NCBI RefSeq assembly: GCF_000787575.1
Contig: NW_012236523.1
Coordinates: forward strand, 63,854 to 127,853
DNA from: Acytostelium subglobosum LB1
Taxonomy: Eukaryota > Evosea > Eumycetozoa > Acytosteliales > Acytosteliaceae
Length of the DNA: 64,000 nucleotides
Direction of reading: 5' to 3'
Shown here: piece by piece, positions 35,904 to 47,619 of the stretch
Layout of the letters: the number at the start of each line of letters is the position of its first letter
Numbering within the stretch: the stretch's first letter is position 1
The notes under the pieces: generated by a model
Told to the model about the DNA's origin: nothing
Database searches by the model: none
What the model saw: only the letters and a program-made list of their open reading frames with translations
Made by a program: the position numbers and the translations under genes

Positions 35904-36841
35904 AGTTGTTATTGTTATGAATGTATCTGTTTGACAATTAATGAATGAATGACTTGAACTGATCAATTAAACACGAAGCGAGAGATACACTGTGATTGAT
36001 CAATAGGTGTATCACTGAACTCGTATTTATAATGATCAGTTCATCATATCAACTACAACCTTTGACTTTGTTGTTTGTTTATCATTATGTTTTAAAGTTG
36101 TTATGTTTGGGTAATGTTCAGACTGGCACAACAAGTCTGTTGATGAGTACAACAGTTGCTGTTTATAGTCCACGGCCATATTAACGCAAGACCTATTATT
36201 ATACCCTTGTCTGACAGATCTTCGATACATATAATCGTATCAAGCTCAATAAACAAGAGATAATGATTTCAAAAGTTGCAGCATTCCTTTTTGTTGTCCT
36301 TCTCGCTTCGCTCGTCCACGCTCTTGTCATTGTTTTTTACTCATTTCCATGAGGAAGTTCGGTTGTCCACCATCATTGTCTTCTCCAAGGATGATTGGAC
36401 GATACACTTAGACAACGATGTTATACATGTATGATTACATTCGCAAAGGAGTAGCCATTTGGCCATAGTATGGTTTATTGTTATAAGTCATTGTTGTTAT
36501 TTTGTTGTTAACATGTTGTGCGATAAGATTGATTAATTGTTTGATTGATTGGTTGATTGAAAGAAGGTTGAAGAATGTCGGATCGAGAAGATAAAGGGAG
36601 AAGAGAGAGAAGAGAGAGAAGAGAGAGAAGAGAGAAGAGACCAGTGTTGATACTGGGAAAAAGGAAAAAGGAGAAGGAGTGAATGAGTGAGGTTGGTTGG
36701 TTGGTTGAGGTTGTTGTTGTTGTTGTGGCAGGATAAAGTTTGGGTTGTTGGATGATAGAGATAATGGAGAAGTTGTTGTTGTTGTTGGGTAATTAAAAAT
36801 AATAATATAATTATAATCGGACTAGATATATATGGTATATT
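35904..36841. other. Intergenic region with purine repeat
   Basis: Upstream of the B-box gene and downstream of a finger gene. It is AT-rich with TTG repeats, a GA-rich tract and no supported gene. Confidence 0.5.
36595..36640 (+). repeat. (AGAGAGAAG)n purine tract
   Basis: Roughly five imperfect tandem copies of a nine-base GA-only unit within a longer purine-rich stretch. Confidence 0.85.
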
Positions 36842-38326
36842 CTAATGTGCAATGATGCCATCGTGATCTTCTTTCTTCCTCTTGGATGGCTGCTGCTGCT
36901 GCTGTTGCTGTGGTTGTGGTTGTTGTGGCAGCTCCAGTACACCATACTCACTGTTATCGCTGCTGGGTGCACCGCCAGACATTAATTGGCTGTGATGACC
37001 ACCTTCGATGACATTGTGATGGTGATGGTGATGTTGATTGTTGTTGTGATTGTTGTTGGTGTTGATGTTGCTGAGGTTGATGTTGCTGAAGGGACTCGAG
37101 TGATGTACTTGGTGTTGAGCGAGACTGAGTGGCGAGCCGGCAGAGGGTGACGACATGGTCTGGGCCCTGTGAGTTGCTTCGTGCTTGTACTTGATGTCGC
37201 GCATCTTCATCTCCAATGTCATACGACAGCCGACGCATTGACGCGACATGTAGCAGTTGTGGTTCAGAATGAGATGGTTGCGGATGGCGTTGAGATCGCC
37301 GCGCTCCGCGCAGCTAAAGTGTGGACACTTGAATATGTAGTTGGTGCCAAAAGGACTCTCGTCCTCCTCGTCATCAGTGTTGCTCTCGCTGTTGCTGTGG
37401 ACAATGTTGACAATGCTAAAGTTGGTGTTGTTGCTGCCGTTGCCACCAATGCCGCCACCACTGTTGTGCTCCATACCACCGACCAGAGAGTGGCTCAGAC
37501 CGCCGCTGTATGGGCTACTCTGGCCGCCGTGGTAGGGACTGCTGCTGGTGCTGCTTGTGCTGCTGCCGGTGCTGCCGCGAGGGGCACTACTGCCGCCGTT
37601 GATAATGCTGCCAATGCTGCCACCAATGCCGCCACTGCTACCGACGCCATAGTGGCCACCGCCACTGACACTGTCATTGCCGCTATAATATTCGTCATCG
37701 TCCTCCTCACTGTCGCCAGCACCTGGTGAGAGCTTGCGTTTCAGTGAGTTGGGCGTCCAGTCGGGCATGGGTGGACCTGTGCGCGTGGCGATAATGCTGC
37801 GCTTGACGTCCAGTGCTCCCCGTAATTGACATCCCTCGCAGCTCTGGCGGTCGAGGCAAAGATGGATGTGCTTGCTGTTGCGGACGTGGCTCTTCATACC
37901 CTCGCGTGAGGCGTACCAGTTGTTGCACGATGTGTGGGGGCACTTGATGCGTCCGTCCGCCAACAACATCTCGATAGACTCAAAGTCCTCGGGGTCGGCC
38001 TCGAACTTGGAGCGACGGTAGCCGCGCTCGTTGGGGCATCGCGCATATGTGCCCGTGCAGCCATGGATCGCCTTGCAGTGCTCCTCGACGTTGGCAAAGT
38101 TGCAGCACTCGCCATTGCAGTTCTTGTGGAGACAACGGATCTTGATCTTGGGCTTGGTGGATACGGGTGACAAGATCTTGTCGGCGTGTGTCTTGCGTCT
38201 ATAGATTCGCTCGTTTGGACATTGTTCGTAGACGCCGCCACACTGGTGCATCTGTGAGCAATGATTCTTTGTATAGTCCTTGTTGCATCCAACGTGCAGA
38301 CAGGCCTTCTTGTACGTCTTTGACAT
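36842..38326 (-). CDS. Cys/His finger protein with long low-complexity insert
   Basis: One exon encodes 494 residues and belongs to the family at 28486-30564. It starts with a shortened half-module (CLHVGCNKDY...HQC...CPNERIYR). A full bipartite module follows: CLHKNCNGEC, HCKAIHGC, CPNERGYRR, the linker FEADPEDFESIEMLLADG, KCPHTSC and SCEGCQ. A long Gly/Ser-rich insert separates this from a lone second half-module (KCPHFSC...HNC...QCVGC). The C-terminus is His/Asn/Gln-rich and ends with a Lys/Arg patch (PSKRKKEDHD) that could act as a nuclear localisation signal. Unlike the relatives at 28486 and 53969 it lacks the DWLL tail. Regulation by nucleic-acid binding is inferred only. Confidence 0.85.
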   Translation of the reverse strand: MSKTYKKACLHVGCNKDYTKNHCSQMHQCGGVYEQCPNERIYRRKTHADKILSPVSTKPKIKIRCLHKNCNGECCNFANVEEHCKAIHGCTGTYARCPNERGYRRSKFEADPEDFESIEMLLADGRIKCPHTSCNNWYASREGMKSHVRNSKHIHLCLDRQSCEGCQLRGALDVKRSIIATRTGPPMPDWTPNSLKRKLSPGAGDSEEDDDEYYSGNDSVSGGGHYGVGSSGGIGGSIGSIINGGSSAPRGSTGSSTSSTSSSPYHGGQSSPYSGGLSHSLVGGMEHNSGGGIGGNGSNNTNFSIVNIVHSNSESNTDDEEDESPFGTNYIFKCPHFSCAERGDLNAIRNHLILNHNCYMSRQCVGCRMTLEMKMRDIKYKHEATHRAQTMSSPSAGSPLSLAQHQVHHSSPFSNINLSNINTNNNHNNNQHHHHHHNVIEGGHHSQLMSGGAPSSDNSEYGVLELPQQPQPQQQQQQQPSKRKKEDHDGIIAH

Positions 38327-41180
38327 GGCCTGTTGCTATTGCTGCTGTTGTCTGATGTTGTTTGATATGTCTGTTATGTCTGTTGCCCGCCTGTTGTTGT
38401 TGTTGTTGTTGTTGTTGTTCAGTTGCGTGATCCAGGAAGTAGTAGTTGGACAAGGTTGTGGATTGATGAGATGAGTGGTTTAATTAGCAAGTTGCAAATA
38501 GCTTGTGGGCATTGATTGGTTCAATCCAATCCAATTGAACTTGATCCTATCCAATCTATCCTACCTTTTGGATTGGTATGTCCTCCGGATGTTGTTGGGT
38601 GATTGATGTTAATGACGGACTGGTCGAAGATGGTTCGTCAAGAGTGTGTTGTGTGGGTGAAGTTATGGGGCTGTGTGTTGCTACTTTGGGCGCGCGAAGG
38701 GGCGTGATTGATTGAGGTGATATTTAGTTTTTGATCGAGTAATGAGGACTCTCTCAAAGCAACGTGTGTGTTACTTGAATGATGTTGATTGGCAATGGGA
38801 ATGTTGGTTGGGTTAATTGATTGATTGACTGAATTATTGATTGATTGATTGTTGTCGTCGTTAAAAGGAGGAGGAAGAGGAAAATGGATGTCGCAGAAAG
38901 TTATATAGTATATGTTGGTATGGTACAGAAAATGGGAAGTGATGAGGATGATGGCTGAAAAGTGAGTGATGGAAAAGGTTGGAAGGAAGGAAGGAAGAGG
39001 TAGGAGAGAGTTTAAAAAAAAAATGTTGACTGGGAGAGGTAGATAGGAAGAAAGAAAGAGATAGGTAGGTGGGTACTATACAATGTTAAAAGATGACAGG
39101 ATGAGGAGGGGATAGGAAGGAAAGAGTGTTGCAAGCAAACAAGACACGCATAACAACTCAACGCAACATCAACAACAACAAACAACGAAGCGAGAAAGAA
39201 GAAACAAACAAATAAAAGATGTAAAAGGGTGTGACACTCTCAATTGGTCACCTGATGGTTTGGGTATTCTCGGTGGTGCGGAGTGGTGATGGTGGACATC
39301 CCTGTCATCTAATGCATTCCACAATATTGATTTTGTTGGTTTTGTTTGTGATCAGTTGTTTGGTTTGGTTTTTTTGATCTTTCTCTGCGAGTGGCCCCAT
39401 CAAAACACTCTGATCAATGAGTGATGGCCAGGCTGCTTGCCGTACCCCTTTGAGGCGGCAGATGCTCGTTGGTCCTGTTTTTAGACACATGGCTCGACCG
39501 CAAGTTGCTTGGGTCCTTCGTCACCCCATGTTGAGAGTGCGCGCATCCCTGATTTTTAGATCTTGATTCGGTTGCGCAATCGAGTCGCTGTCACTGATCA
39601 GTGGAGGGCTGCATGGCCCACATGGGCCTATCATGAGCATCCGCTTGATTTCACTTGAGGTATAATCAGGTGAGTGCGGATGTATCTTGGTTGGCTCCAA
39701 TCTGCCTGCCGAAATGATGACTGTGACCCAAATTTGATATGGATTTGTTCTCAATGGTATGATGACTGATTGCTTGGGTTATAAGTTCGTTCCATTAACC
39801 ACTCGAAGGCTGCGATCATGCTTGCATACGTCGTTGTCTAAAATAGACTCTCTTTTTAGAGATATTTACCAAAGTTACACCATAGGCTACTTTTGGTTGG
39901 TCTTTGGGGCTGTCCAATAGGCCTGCACCTCTCGACTACGTTGGCTGGGTCTTGGATGATTGCTCACGGGCCGGGCTGTCATCCATCATCATCTGATACT
40001 GCCAAGTTGAATTGAAAGATACCGGTTGTAACCACAATTTCTGGTTGATGGCTATCACCTTTCATGGTGTGACCAAACAGATATCTGTTGACTTTGGTTG
40101 GAGCATTCAGGTCCCTTCCATTCCCAACACGTCAATGGAAATTTCAAAGATGGAGTTGTTGACCATGATCATCACCAAGTAGTAGCCATGCCACACATGA
40201 TGAGGCGCACGGATTGTTGTTGTTCGTGAACACTGACTGGGTAGGGTATGATGTCAAGTGATTTAAATATACTCATGAATAAGTGATGACTTTAGAACCT
40301 TTGTCCATCCATTAAAGTTAGTTTTAATGGGTATTCGGTAGGTGGTGTTCCAGAACTTGGAACGAAGTTACAACAACAAATAGATAGATAGATCACTAGA
40401 GATGGCGAAGGTGATTGATTGATTGTTGTTGCTAAAGCAAGTGCCGCTTTGCCATTGTACCCTTACATTTGCCAACATGTTTACATCGTAACCAGTCACC
40501 ATGTCCACATTGCAATCGATCCCACTGCCAACCAACTTGGTTTGGTTGTTTGGTTGTTTGTTTGTTTATTCTTACTGTGATTGTTGTCGCAGCTAGCTTT
40601 AATTGGTTGTAGTCAACACCAATTTATCATCACACTGGCAGTATGATTATTATTATATGGTCGTATCTCTTATAACCTCTCACTCAACCTATCTCTATCT
40701 CTCTATCTAACATCCATACAGGTACTAAGTGTTTAAACTTTACTTTATACGTCAATTGTAATATGTCCAATTTGTTTGAGTATGTGTGTGAGAGTGACAG
40801 GATGTTATGCTTGCAACACCACACAAACAACACTGTTTGACGAGGTTTCGTAAATGATAAACACTCAACACATGACAATCGTTCATTCATTATTTCTCCA
40901 CATTCTCGAACATTCACAAATAATAAGGACTAACTTTCTTGATTTCTTTTCATTCTACTTCCTGGATTTCTTGACCTCATTGTTATAACAAATACAAATA
41001 CGAAACCGTACTTTATAATCTCCATATTATTATCTCTATTGATTATTTATATTGTTATTATCTCTTTATTCTCAATTCAATTCAAATTATTATATTTCCT
41101 CTTCCCCTCAATTCAATCAACCACTCAACTCTTTATCTTTAATCCAATCCCAATCTACTAACTACCTTAATAATAGCAAA
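38327..41180. other. Long intergenic region, partly of complex sequence
   Basis: This is the largest gap in the window. The first part upstream of the finger gene holds TGAT repeats and purine runs. From about 39230 to 40560 the sequence becomes more complex and less AT-rich, with no repeats and no convincing protein frame. Two short minus-strand frames (39305-39490, 39521-39754) have no recognisable motif. It may hold non-coding RNA genes or an old, unrecognisable insertion. Confidence 0.45.
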
Positions 41181-41561
41181 ATGGAATACAAATGCATGCA
41201 TGATGATGATTGTAGAAGATGTTTCAGTTCTTTGGAGGATGTCCGTAACCATTGCCTCCGTGTACATGGTTGCTCCTGTCAACATAATGGCGATTGTCCT
41301 AATGAGACGTTCTACACACAATCAAGATACATTGGTGCACCTTTTGATTCGCTCGGTTCCAACAGATACAATATCCCACTGATGCGTGAGTCGTCGTTTG
41401 TCAAATCGTCAAGTGGCCTTAATAATTACAACACCTACAACAATACCAACATCACCAACAACAACAACACTATCAATGGGGTCGTTCAATTGCCACAGTC
41501 CATCCTCACGTCCGCTTTTAATAGTTTCTACTCCACCTCGTCTACATCCATTACCATCTGA
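41181..41561 (+). CDS. Short Cys/His finger protein, single half-module
   Basis: One exon encodes 126 residues. The N-terminal 50 residues form one first-half module of the family at 28486-30564: CMHDDDCRRCF, HCLRVHGC, then DCPNETFYTQSRYIGAPFD. The usual linker is cut short and no second-half CPHTSC module follows. The rest is Asn/Thr/Ser-rich. It may be a reduced family member or a truncated copy. The ATG at 41181 directly precedes the module and was chosen over upstream in-frame codons because the preceding DNA is AT-rich, repeat-like leader sequence. Confidence 0.65.
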   Translation: MEYKCMHDDDCRRCFSSLEDVRNHCLRVHGCSCQHNGDCPNETFYTQSRYIGAPFDSLGSNRYNIPLMRESSFVKSSSGLNNYNTYNNTNITNNNNTINGVVQLPQSILTSAFNSFYSTSSTSITI

Positions 41562-42188
41562 GAAGTTGTATATCAACCTATCACCACCCACCTACGCACG
41601 TTGCACCTATGGTCCCGTTGACCATCACACCTTTCCTTCCTTCCTTCTACATTATAAGTCGACACATTTGGTAAGAACTGGTTCCACAATATTGAGTTGG
41701 ATGGTTCGTGGACCCTTGGACTCAGTTGGCAAGTGGCCAACAAGAATGTATATATTATTATTATTGGACATCATCATCATTGATTTGGTTGGTTATTGGA
41801 AGAATAGACAATCATGGATGGATGAGATTGAATGACCGAATGAGCGAACTACAAGATAGATAGATATAATGGATCGACGATTAGACAACTACTTACAACT
41901 TTGACAAATGAATACAATCGCAACCGACAACAACAACACCACAAGAAATACCCTCCTATCACAACAGACAAGTAGATCAAGATCACGCTTGACAACGGCA
42001 AGCAAAGGTAAGAAGACCTTGGGCGCTCCTGTACAAGTCTAGCAACTCTGGACTATGATGGTGATCCTTCTGGTGCCGACGCCAGCCAGTGACCTCTTGA
42101 CATTTATAATAAACATCAAGTTATAAATATAACTTGGTTATCCTTTATATTGTATATACAGTCTGCTTCTGTTGTCTGTCTCGCTCAA
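41562..42188. other. Intergenic region
   Basis: Between convergent genes. The sequence is mixed with TCAA and ATT repeats. No supported gene was seen. Confidence 0.5.
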
Positions 42189-42893
42189 TCACAGCACAGA
42201 TGGTTCTGGAGAGGTCATTGAGGAGAGTTGTTGTATCGAGTCATTGATGGTAGCAATGCACTGTGTCAGCTCGTTCTTGATTGTGGCAGTATTATCATCA
42301 GACACCAGTGCTAAACCTTTGGAGTTGAGCCAGTTGTCTGTCTCAATGAACTTGAACGCCTGATTGAATGTGTCATCATGCAACTTAAGCTGTGCCAGCT
42401 TCTTAAAGATGACCTCCTTTCTCCTGTTGTTGTCCATGCTCTGGTCATCATCTTGTGACTTTATGTTGTTGTCGGTGACCTTGGCATCGCTCTGATGATG
42501 GTGTTGTTGTTGTTGATTATGATGATGTGCAGACTTGTTCGAAGTTGAATGTGAGTCATGATCGGTTGACTTGCCATCCGTGTTACTCCCGCTCTTGTTG
42601 TCTATGCTATTGCTACTGTCTATCAATGTATCCTTTATATACTCATATTCATTGTCAATGTCTGCACTGCTAAGGTCTACATTCTTTAGTATATAATCGA
42701 ATATGTCTAACTTGGCATTAGATGTAGTCGTAGTAGTAGTGGCGGTAGCATTGGGTGTTGTTGCTGTTGTAGTGTTCTGTTTCTCAGTCTGTAGTTGTTG
42801 TACCAGATCATTGAGATACTCTCCATTCTCCTCCAGTCTCTCAATGTTTCTAAAGTCCTCTTTAATATGTTGTAATGTAATCCTAAATGACAT
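42189..42893 (-). CDS. Uncharacterised helical protein
   Basis: One open frame encodes 234 residues. The N-terminus (FRITLQHIKEDFRNIERLEE) and the C-terminal ~80 residues (RRKEVIFKKLAQLKLHDDTF onward) are predicted helical, with a Thr/Asn-rich and His/Gln-rich middle, a common dictyostelid pattern. No family was recognised. No signal peptide or membrane segment is present, so a cytosolic or nuclear protein is expected. It is transcribed away from the methyltransferase-PPR cluster to its right on the same strand. Confidence 0.6.
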   Translation of the reverse strand: MSFRITLQHIKEDFRNIERLEENGEYLNDLVQQLQTEKQNTTTATTPNATATTTTTTSNAKLDIFDYILKNVDLSSADIDNEYEYIKDTLIDSSNSIDNKSGSNTDGKSTDHDSHSTSNKSAHHHNQQQQHHHQSDAKVTDNNIKSQDDDQSMDNNRRKEVIFKKLAQLKLHDDTFNQAFKFIETDNWLNSKGLALVSDDNTATIKNELTQCIATINDSIQQLSSMTSPEPSVL

Positions 42894-43101
42894 TGTTATA
42901 TTACTTCATGTAGTAATGTATTAAAAGATTGAATGATTGAAGTTGCAACTTCACGAAATGGATGTTTGAGTGTGGCTGACGTGGTGACAAACTTCCGCGA
43001 GGAAGTGGAAACAGCAACAGGATGGATGGGGGTGAAGGTGGCAATCGATGACTAGACCATGCGATCGCTGAGGTGAGGGTTTTATTGTCCAGTCATACTA
43101 C

Positions 43102-44367
43102 TCACCTCAGCGCTACGACATAAACATTCCATGAAGCAGTCTGTGGGATAGAGTCTACCTCAATATAATCACTAGAGGTACCAAGATGCTCCAGTAACGC
43201 CTCTTGCTGTTTGGCTTGATTGATCTCCAACTCCTCCATCTGTTCCAGGGCTCCCTTTCTCTGTTGCTTCATCTGTTTCTTCTCCTTATATCTCAACTTG
43301 TTCTCATCTACAACTTCCTCCTCTGCCTCATCCACTTCCACATCCACATCATCAGCCTGATCATCATCATCAACCTTTGTAGCACTCTTTTTGTTTGATC
43401 TAGTGTCACTAGTATTGATGCTATCATCTTGACTGGGTTGGTTGACCTTGCGTTCGTTACGCCACCATACACGAATATCCTTGAATCCAGCTTCCAGCAT
43501 TGCCTCCTTGAACTCGGCAACGGTCCACAATCGGAAGTCATAGACAAAGGAACGCTTCAGTGACGACTTGTCAGCAAATGAGAATGAGATACTGCACATG
43601 ATCTCATTGGTCAGTCCATTGTAGTGCTCCTTGGACCATGTGTAGACAAAGTCGTCAAAGCGACGATGCTGCACGGTGGGCGTGTACGTGGCCTGGTAGC
43701 CACCAAACAGATCGCAGACGAGCACGCCATCATCGACAAGGCTCTCATACGCCGCTTGGAAGTATCGTAGCATGAGTGAGCGTTGATGGAAAAGACAGAT
43801 ACTGTAGTTGAATGAAGCGATCAGGTCCACCTTGGGGTCTTTGACATCAAGCACATTGGCGCATTTCATTGTGACGCGCTCACCAGCAGCGCCGGCCTCT
43901 TTGACATGGTGCTGCATGCCCCATTGTAGGGTGGCATCGTCAAGGTCCACACAGAGGGCGGTTCGCTCCGGGTCTGACTTGACCCACTCAGTGGCCAGGA
44001 TGCCCGTGCCAGAGAAGTCCTCTTTGAAGTGGATGGCTTTGCGATGACGGTACAGATGGAACACCTTGTTGCAAAAGCCAATGTCTGCCTTTGGACTTTG
44101 CACAGCTGTCTCATAACATTGATGTCTATCAGCCTTGTCAGCCATTGAGCTTGTCTTCATATTCCATCCACCTGCTCCTGCTCCACCGCCAATCACATCA
44201 TTCACATCCTGATTAGGATGTTGAGTACTGATCAACTTATTCTTCTTATTATTCCTATCTTGTCTCTTATCTTTCTTTGTCATACCTATCTGTTTGTTGA
44301 TGATCTTATGATTGTTAATTGCTTCAATGATAAATGTGGGTGTGCCCTTTGAGGCTGGGGCCTTCAT
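43102..44367 (-). CDS. Class I SAM methyltransferase with charged insert
   Basis: A single exon encodes 421 residues. After a basic, low-complexity N-terminus, a conserved block begins ADKADRHQCYETAVQSP. The SAM loop is EDFSGTG (116-122), with the acidic partner in CVDLDDATLQWG (~139-150). A later strand, DDGVLVCDLFGG, and the region FRLWTVAEFKEAMLEAGF match a methyltransferase family shared with proteobacteria (DKxxxYxxAVQSP...EDFxGT). A long acidic then Lys/Gln-rich insert (~310-390) interrupts the last strand, which resumes near SWNVYVVALR. Substrate is unknown. Confidence 0.85.
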   Translation of the reverse strand: MKAPASKGTPTFIIEAINNHKIINKQIGMTKKDKRQDRNNKKNKLISTQHPNQDVNDVIGGGAGAGGWNMKTSSMADKADRHQCYETAVQSPKADIGFCNKVFHLYRHRKAIHFKEDFSGTGILATEWVKSDPERTALCVDLDDATLQWGMQHHVKEAGAAGERVTMKCANVLDVKDPKVDLIASFNYSICLFHQRSLMLRYFQAAYESLVDDGVLVCDLFGGYQATYTPTVQHRRFDDFVYTWSKEHYNGLTNEIMCSISFSFADKSSLKRSFVYDFRLWTVAEFKEAMLEAGFKDIRVWWRNERKVNQPSQDDSINTSDTRSNKKSATKVDDDDQADDVDVEVDEAEEEVVDENKLRYKEKKQMKQQRKGALEQMEELEINQAKQQEALLEHLGTSSDYIEVDSIPQTASWNVYVVALR

Positions 44368-44460
44368 GGTGAGTGTTAGAGTGGCTGGGCCTCAATCAAT
44401 CAATTTTGGAAGTGGGGGGTGCACACATATCTTGATCACCTGACCCTTGGTAAATCACAA

Positions 44461-47400
44461 TCACAATCCATTGTCATTTTTTATTAGTTGGATAACATCT
44501 GGCGAGATGGACTGGACTTGGATGACTCTGACCTTCCTCAGGTATAGGGCAACAGATCGATTGGTGACGATGGTATTGTCAGCCTGTAGCTGATCACTGA
44601 ATCGCCTACTGATTGCCCTGGGTCTTATGACAAACTTTAAGAACTCGGCTATCCTGTCCTCGGGCGTTGGTTGCATGCTAACCACACTCTCGATGGCTTC
44701 AGCGTCCATCAAAGTGGTGTGGAGACGACTGTTCAACAGCACCACATCATTGATGGCCTTGGAGTTGCAGCCAAATGATCGCATCGTAGTGATAAGTGTA
44801 CCATAGAAACCATTATGGGAGGGGCTTATCTGTATGTAGTCCAGAATGTCTACGGCCTTCCATTCACTGGGTGGCGTGCCCTTCTCCAATTTGTAAAGGT
44901 TGAGTGAAAGTGTGAAGAGTGTGGCAAGATTGCTGGACTTGCTGCCTTTCACTAGTTGAAGACTGGCCAGTACCTCCTTTGCTCCTCCAATGTCTTTGTT
45001 GTTGATCATGTTCTGGCACTTCATAGTGTCCACTATGTAGCTGCTTCCGAATTGAATCAGTTTGAATCGCTCAAAGTCCTCGCCATCAATCTTGATCGTG
45101 CCGCGCGCCACATGCATTGCCAACTGATTCCAAGTACGTCCAGACACTCTTATATTGTCCGACAACATCTTCTCGATGAGTTGCATGGCCAGTGTTGAGT
45201 TGATTGGATCATTGAGCAGTTTCTCCAACATCACATTGCGGAACATTACTGATCTACGAAGCTGAGGGTCCACATACGTGAAGAGGACCTGAAGTCCCGC
45301 CTCGTCAAACTCGTCGCAGAAGCTGATGTAGTAGTTGGGCGTGAACAACCATTGTCTGCCGCGATCGCCCAGCTCGTTGCACCAGTACTGCATGAATCTC
45401 TCGTTGGTCCAATTGTCGCGGAGGATGGTAATCGCGTTGGACAGGGCAGTGTAGTCGAGTTCAATGTTGGTAACCGACTCAAACACCATCGTTAGTGTTC
45501 GCGCCAGTTCATCAAACAGTGGAGCGGGTATATCTGGATCGATCTTTTGTTTGTAATCGCGTACTTGATTGCACAGATCGACCAGGCCTGCCTCGACCGG
45601 GGTGATGATGCTACTCTGTTGATCCAGTTGCTCCTTGAGTGTTGGGGGCCTTGCAATGAAGTGTTCAAATGGCAAGGCCATATGCGTCTTGATCTGCTTG
45701 AACTTTGCGCTTTGTTTGTGGCAGTCTTCAAAGTTGAGCGAGTGGCGCACAAAGAGCAGGTTCTTCCAGTGCACTGCTGAGAGCTTGGAGGAGGGCATCA
45801 GGTCGTGCTGTGTATAGTGATTGGCGAGGGCGTACGAGATCAGTGGGGAGTCGAAGTTGTTGGAGTGATACCAGTTGAGTGCCGGCGAGAAGTGACCAAG
45901 ATGTAGGTAGTATAATATGACCATCTTGATTGTGTCCGTATTTCGCTTTGTCGACGCCGATTGTAGTGGCTTGGTCAGTTCTGTGACGATATGTGTGGCG
46001 CCCAGACGCTCAGCCAGAACGATCAGTTGGGCATGTAGATCTGACATGCTGCTGATGATGCCAATGAGCTGATGGCTCGGGCGTGTAGCATGTAGAAAGT
46101 AGAGGTAGCACAGCTCCACCGGGGGAGCAGGATGCATGCATAGCCACCGATCCAACACCTCAAAGTAAGCCGGGGTCACCGGGAGCTTCGACCCCAGGAT
46201 GTCTTGGTATATCGGTAGGTAGTCCACCGGGGATAAGCTGTTCTTGATCTGTGCGTAGTTGTCCAGGGCAATGTGTAACGATGACTCGTTGAACAACGCC
46301 CAATGAATGATGCGCAACCATGTCGATGGTTGGATCTCGATACTGTTGGTCGCCAGTAACTCGAGTAGTGCCATGCATACATTGGCATGCTTGCTGGCGT
46401 CGAGCGTGGATATGAATGAGGCCAAGTTGGTGGTCCACCACGATGTGTGTTCCGTGCATTGATCGATGTACTTCTGCAAGAAGGACAATGCACCCGAGAT
46501 GTCGCCCATGCGTCGGATGTAGTGATTGAGGTAGATGCTGAGCATTGGTCCAGAATGTGTGTCAAAGTTGGCTTCAAGCAGTGCCAGTGCGCGCGCGTAA
46601 TCCTCGAGGTAGAGCAGCGTGTCCAACACGGTGGTCACATCGATCGTGCATGTGTTGTCCGTCTTTATGCAGTTTATCTGTTCGAAATACTGTCGCAGCC
46701 ATTGTTGGTTCTCGCCTGCCATGACATAGTATCGCAGATTGAGCTCTATGAATCGTCTGTTGTCTTTGAGTCCTCTCTCATTGGCACTAGTAATCGCGCG
46801 AGACGCTTGAGCAAGATCGCCACACTGCAGGAAGTGTTCAAAGAATGCATTAAGTATATTGATGTCCAAGAACTTTGATGATATCAGCTTATCAAACAGT
46901 TTAGACGTGTCCTCTGATGAGCCATTAAGTAATATATGTCGCGTCGCACTCAAGTCTGGCCTGCCATTGATTGATTGAGTAAGTGAGTGAATAGCTCGCG
47001 GCAGGCAGCAGATGTTAGGTCAACCTACCCATTGGCCCATGTTGCAATCTTATGTGATGTCTTGAAGGAGTCGGCGTATTGGTCAACGGTGGTGGGGAAG
47101 GGTATCTGTGTCCTGGCTTGATTGAGTTTGTTGGTGAGGACACTGCCAGGTGGCGTCTTGATTCTTCGTTGATGTTGTTGATGTCGTCCACCACCATGTC
47201 GCCCATCGTTTATAGTTGGATTGTTCTTTGACTTTGTGAATATTGTTATTGAAGGTATAATAGCTGTTGTTGTCTTTGTTGTTGATGTCGCTGGATCTAT
47301 TGCATTTGTTATTGCAGCTTCTTCTGCACTCATCTTTGCTTTTGTCGAAGATGATGCATATGATCTATATGATGTTATACATCTTGTCCTATCACATAAC

Positions 47401-47462
47401 TTCATAAGACTAGACCATATACATGGTCTTGAGCCAGACACTGACATTGTCATCAACATCAT
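44461..47462 (-). CDS. Large helical PPR-like protein, probably mitochondrial
   Basis: Two exons (47462-47029 and 46960-44461) join in phase across a 68-base intron to 977 residues. An internal Met at 47405 starts MKLCDRTRCITSYRSYASSS, a good mitochondrial presequence, so the functional start may be there, giving 958 residues. The mature part is built of helical pairs of PPR-like character (ALALLEANFDTHSGPMLSIY, LAMQLIEKMLSDNIRVSGRT). Overall plan and some segments resemble the product of 4657-7529, and I suggest the two belong to one family. A role in mitochondrial RNA metabolism is inferred from family only. Confidence 0.75.
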
Positions 47463-47619
47463 CTCTCTAGCTCTAACTCATCTGAAGTCATTCGTCTGTC
47501 TCGTCTTCAAACAGAATGAGCTCAAATCACAAAATTGGGTTGCAACAAAACACAACTTCTCAAGGCAATTTTTAGAATTATCTAGTTATAAACAATGTCT
47601 TTTATTATTATCTCTATCA

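Noticed and set aside
37169-37729. 186-codon frame antisense to a finger gene
   Set aside because: Its Ala/Val-rich runs arise from the reverse complement of the Gly/Ser/Asn repeat; the sense strand holds the Cys/His module.
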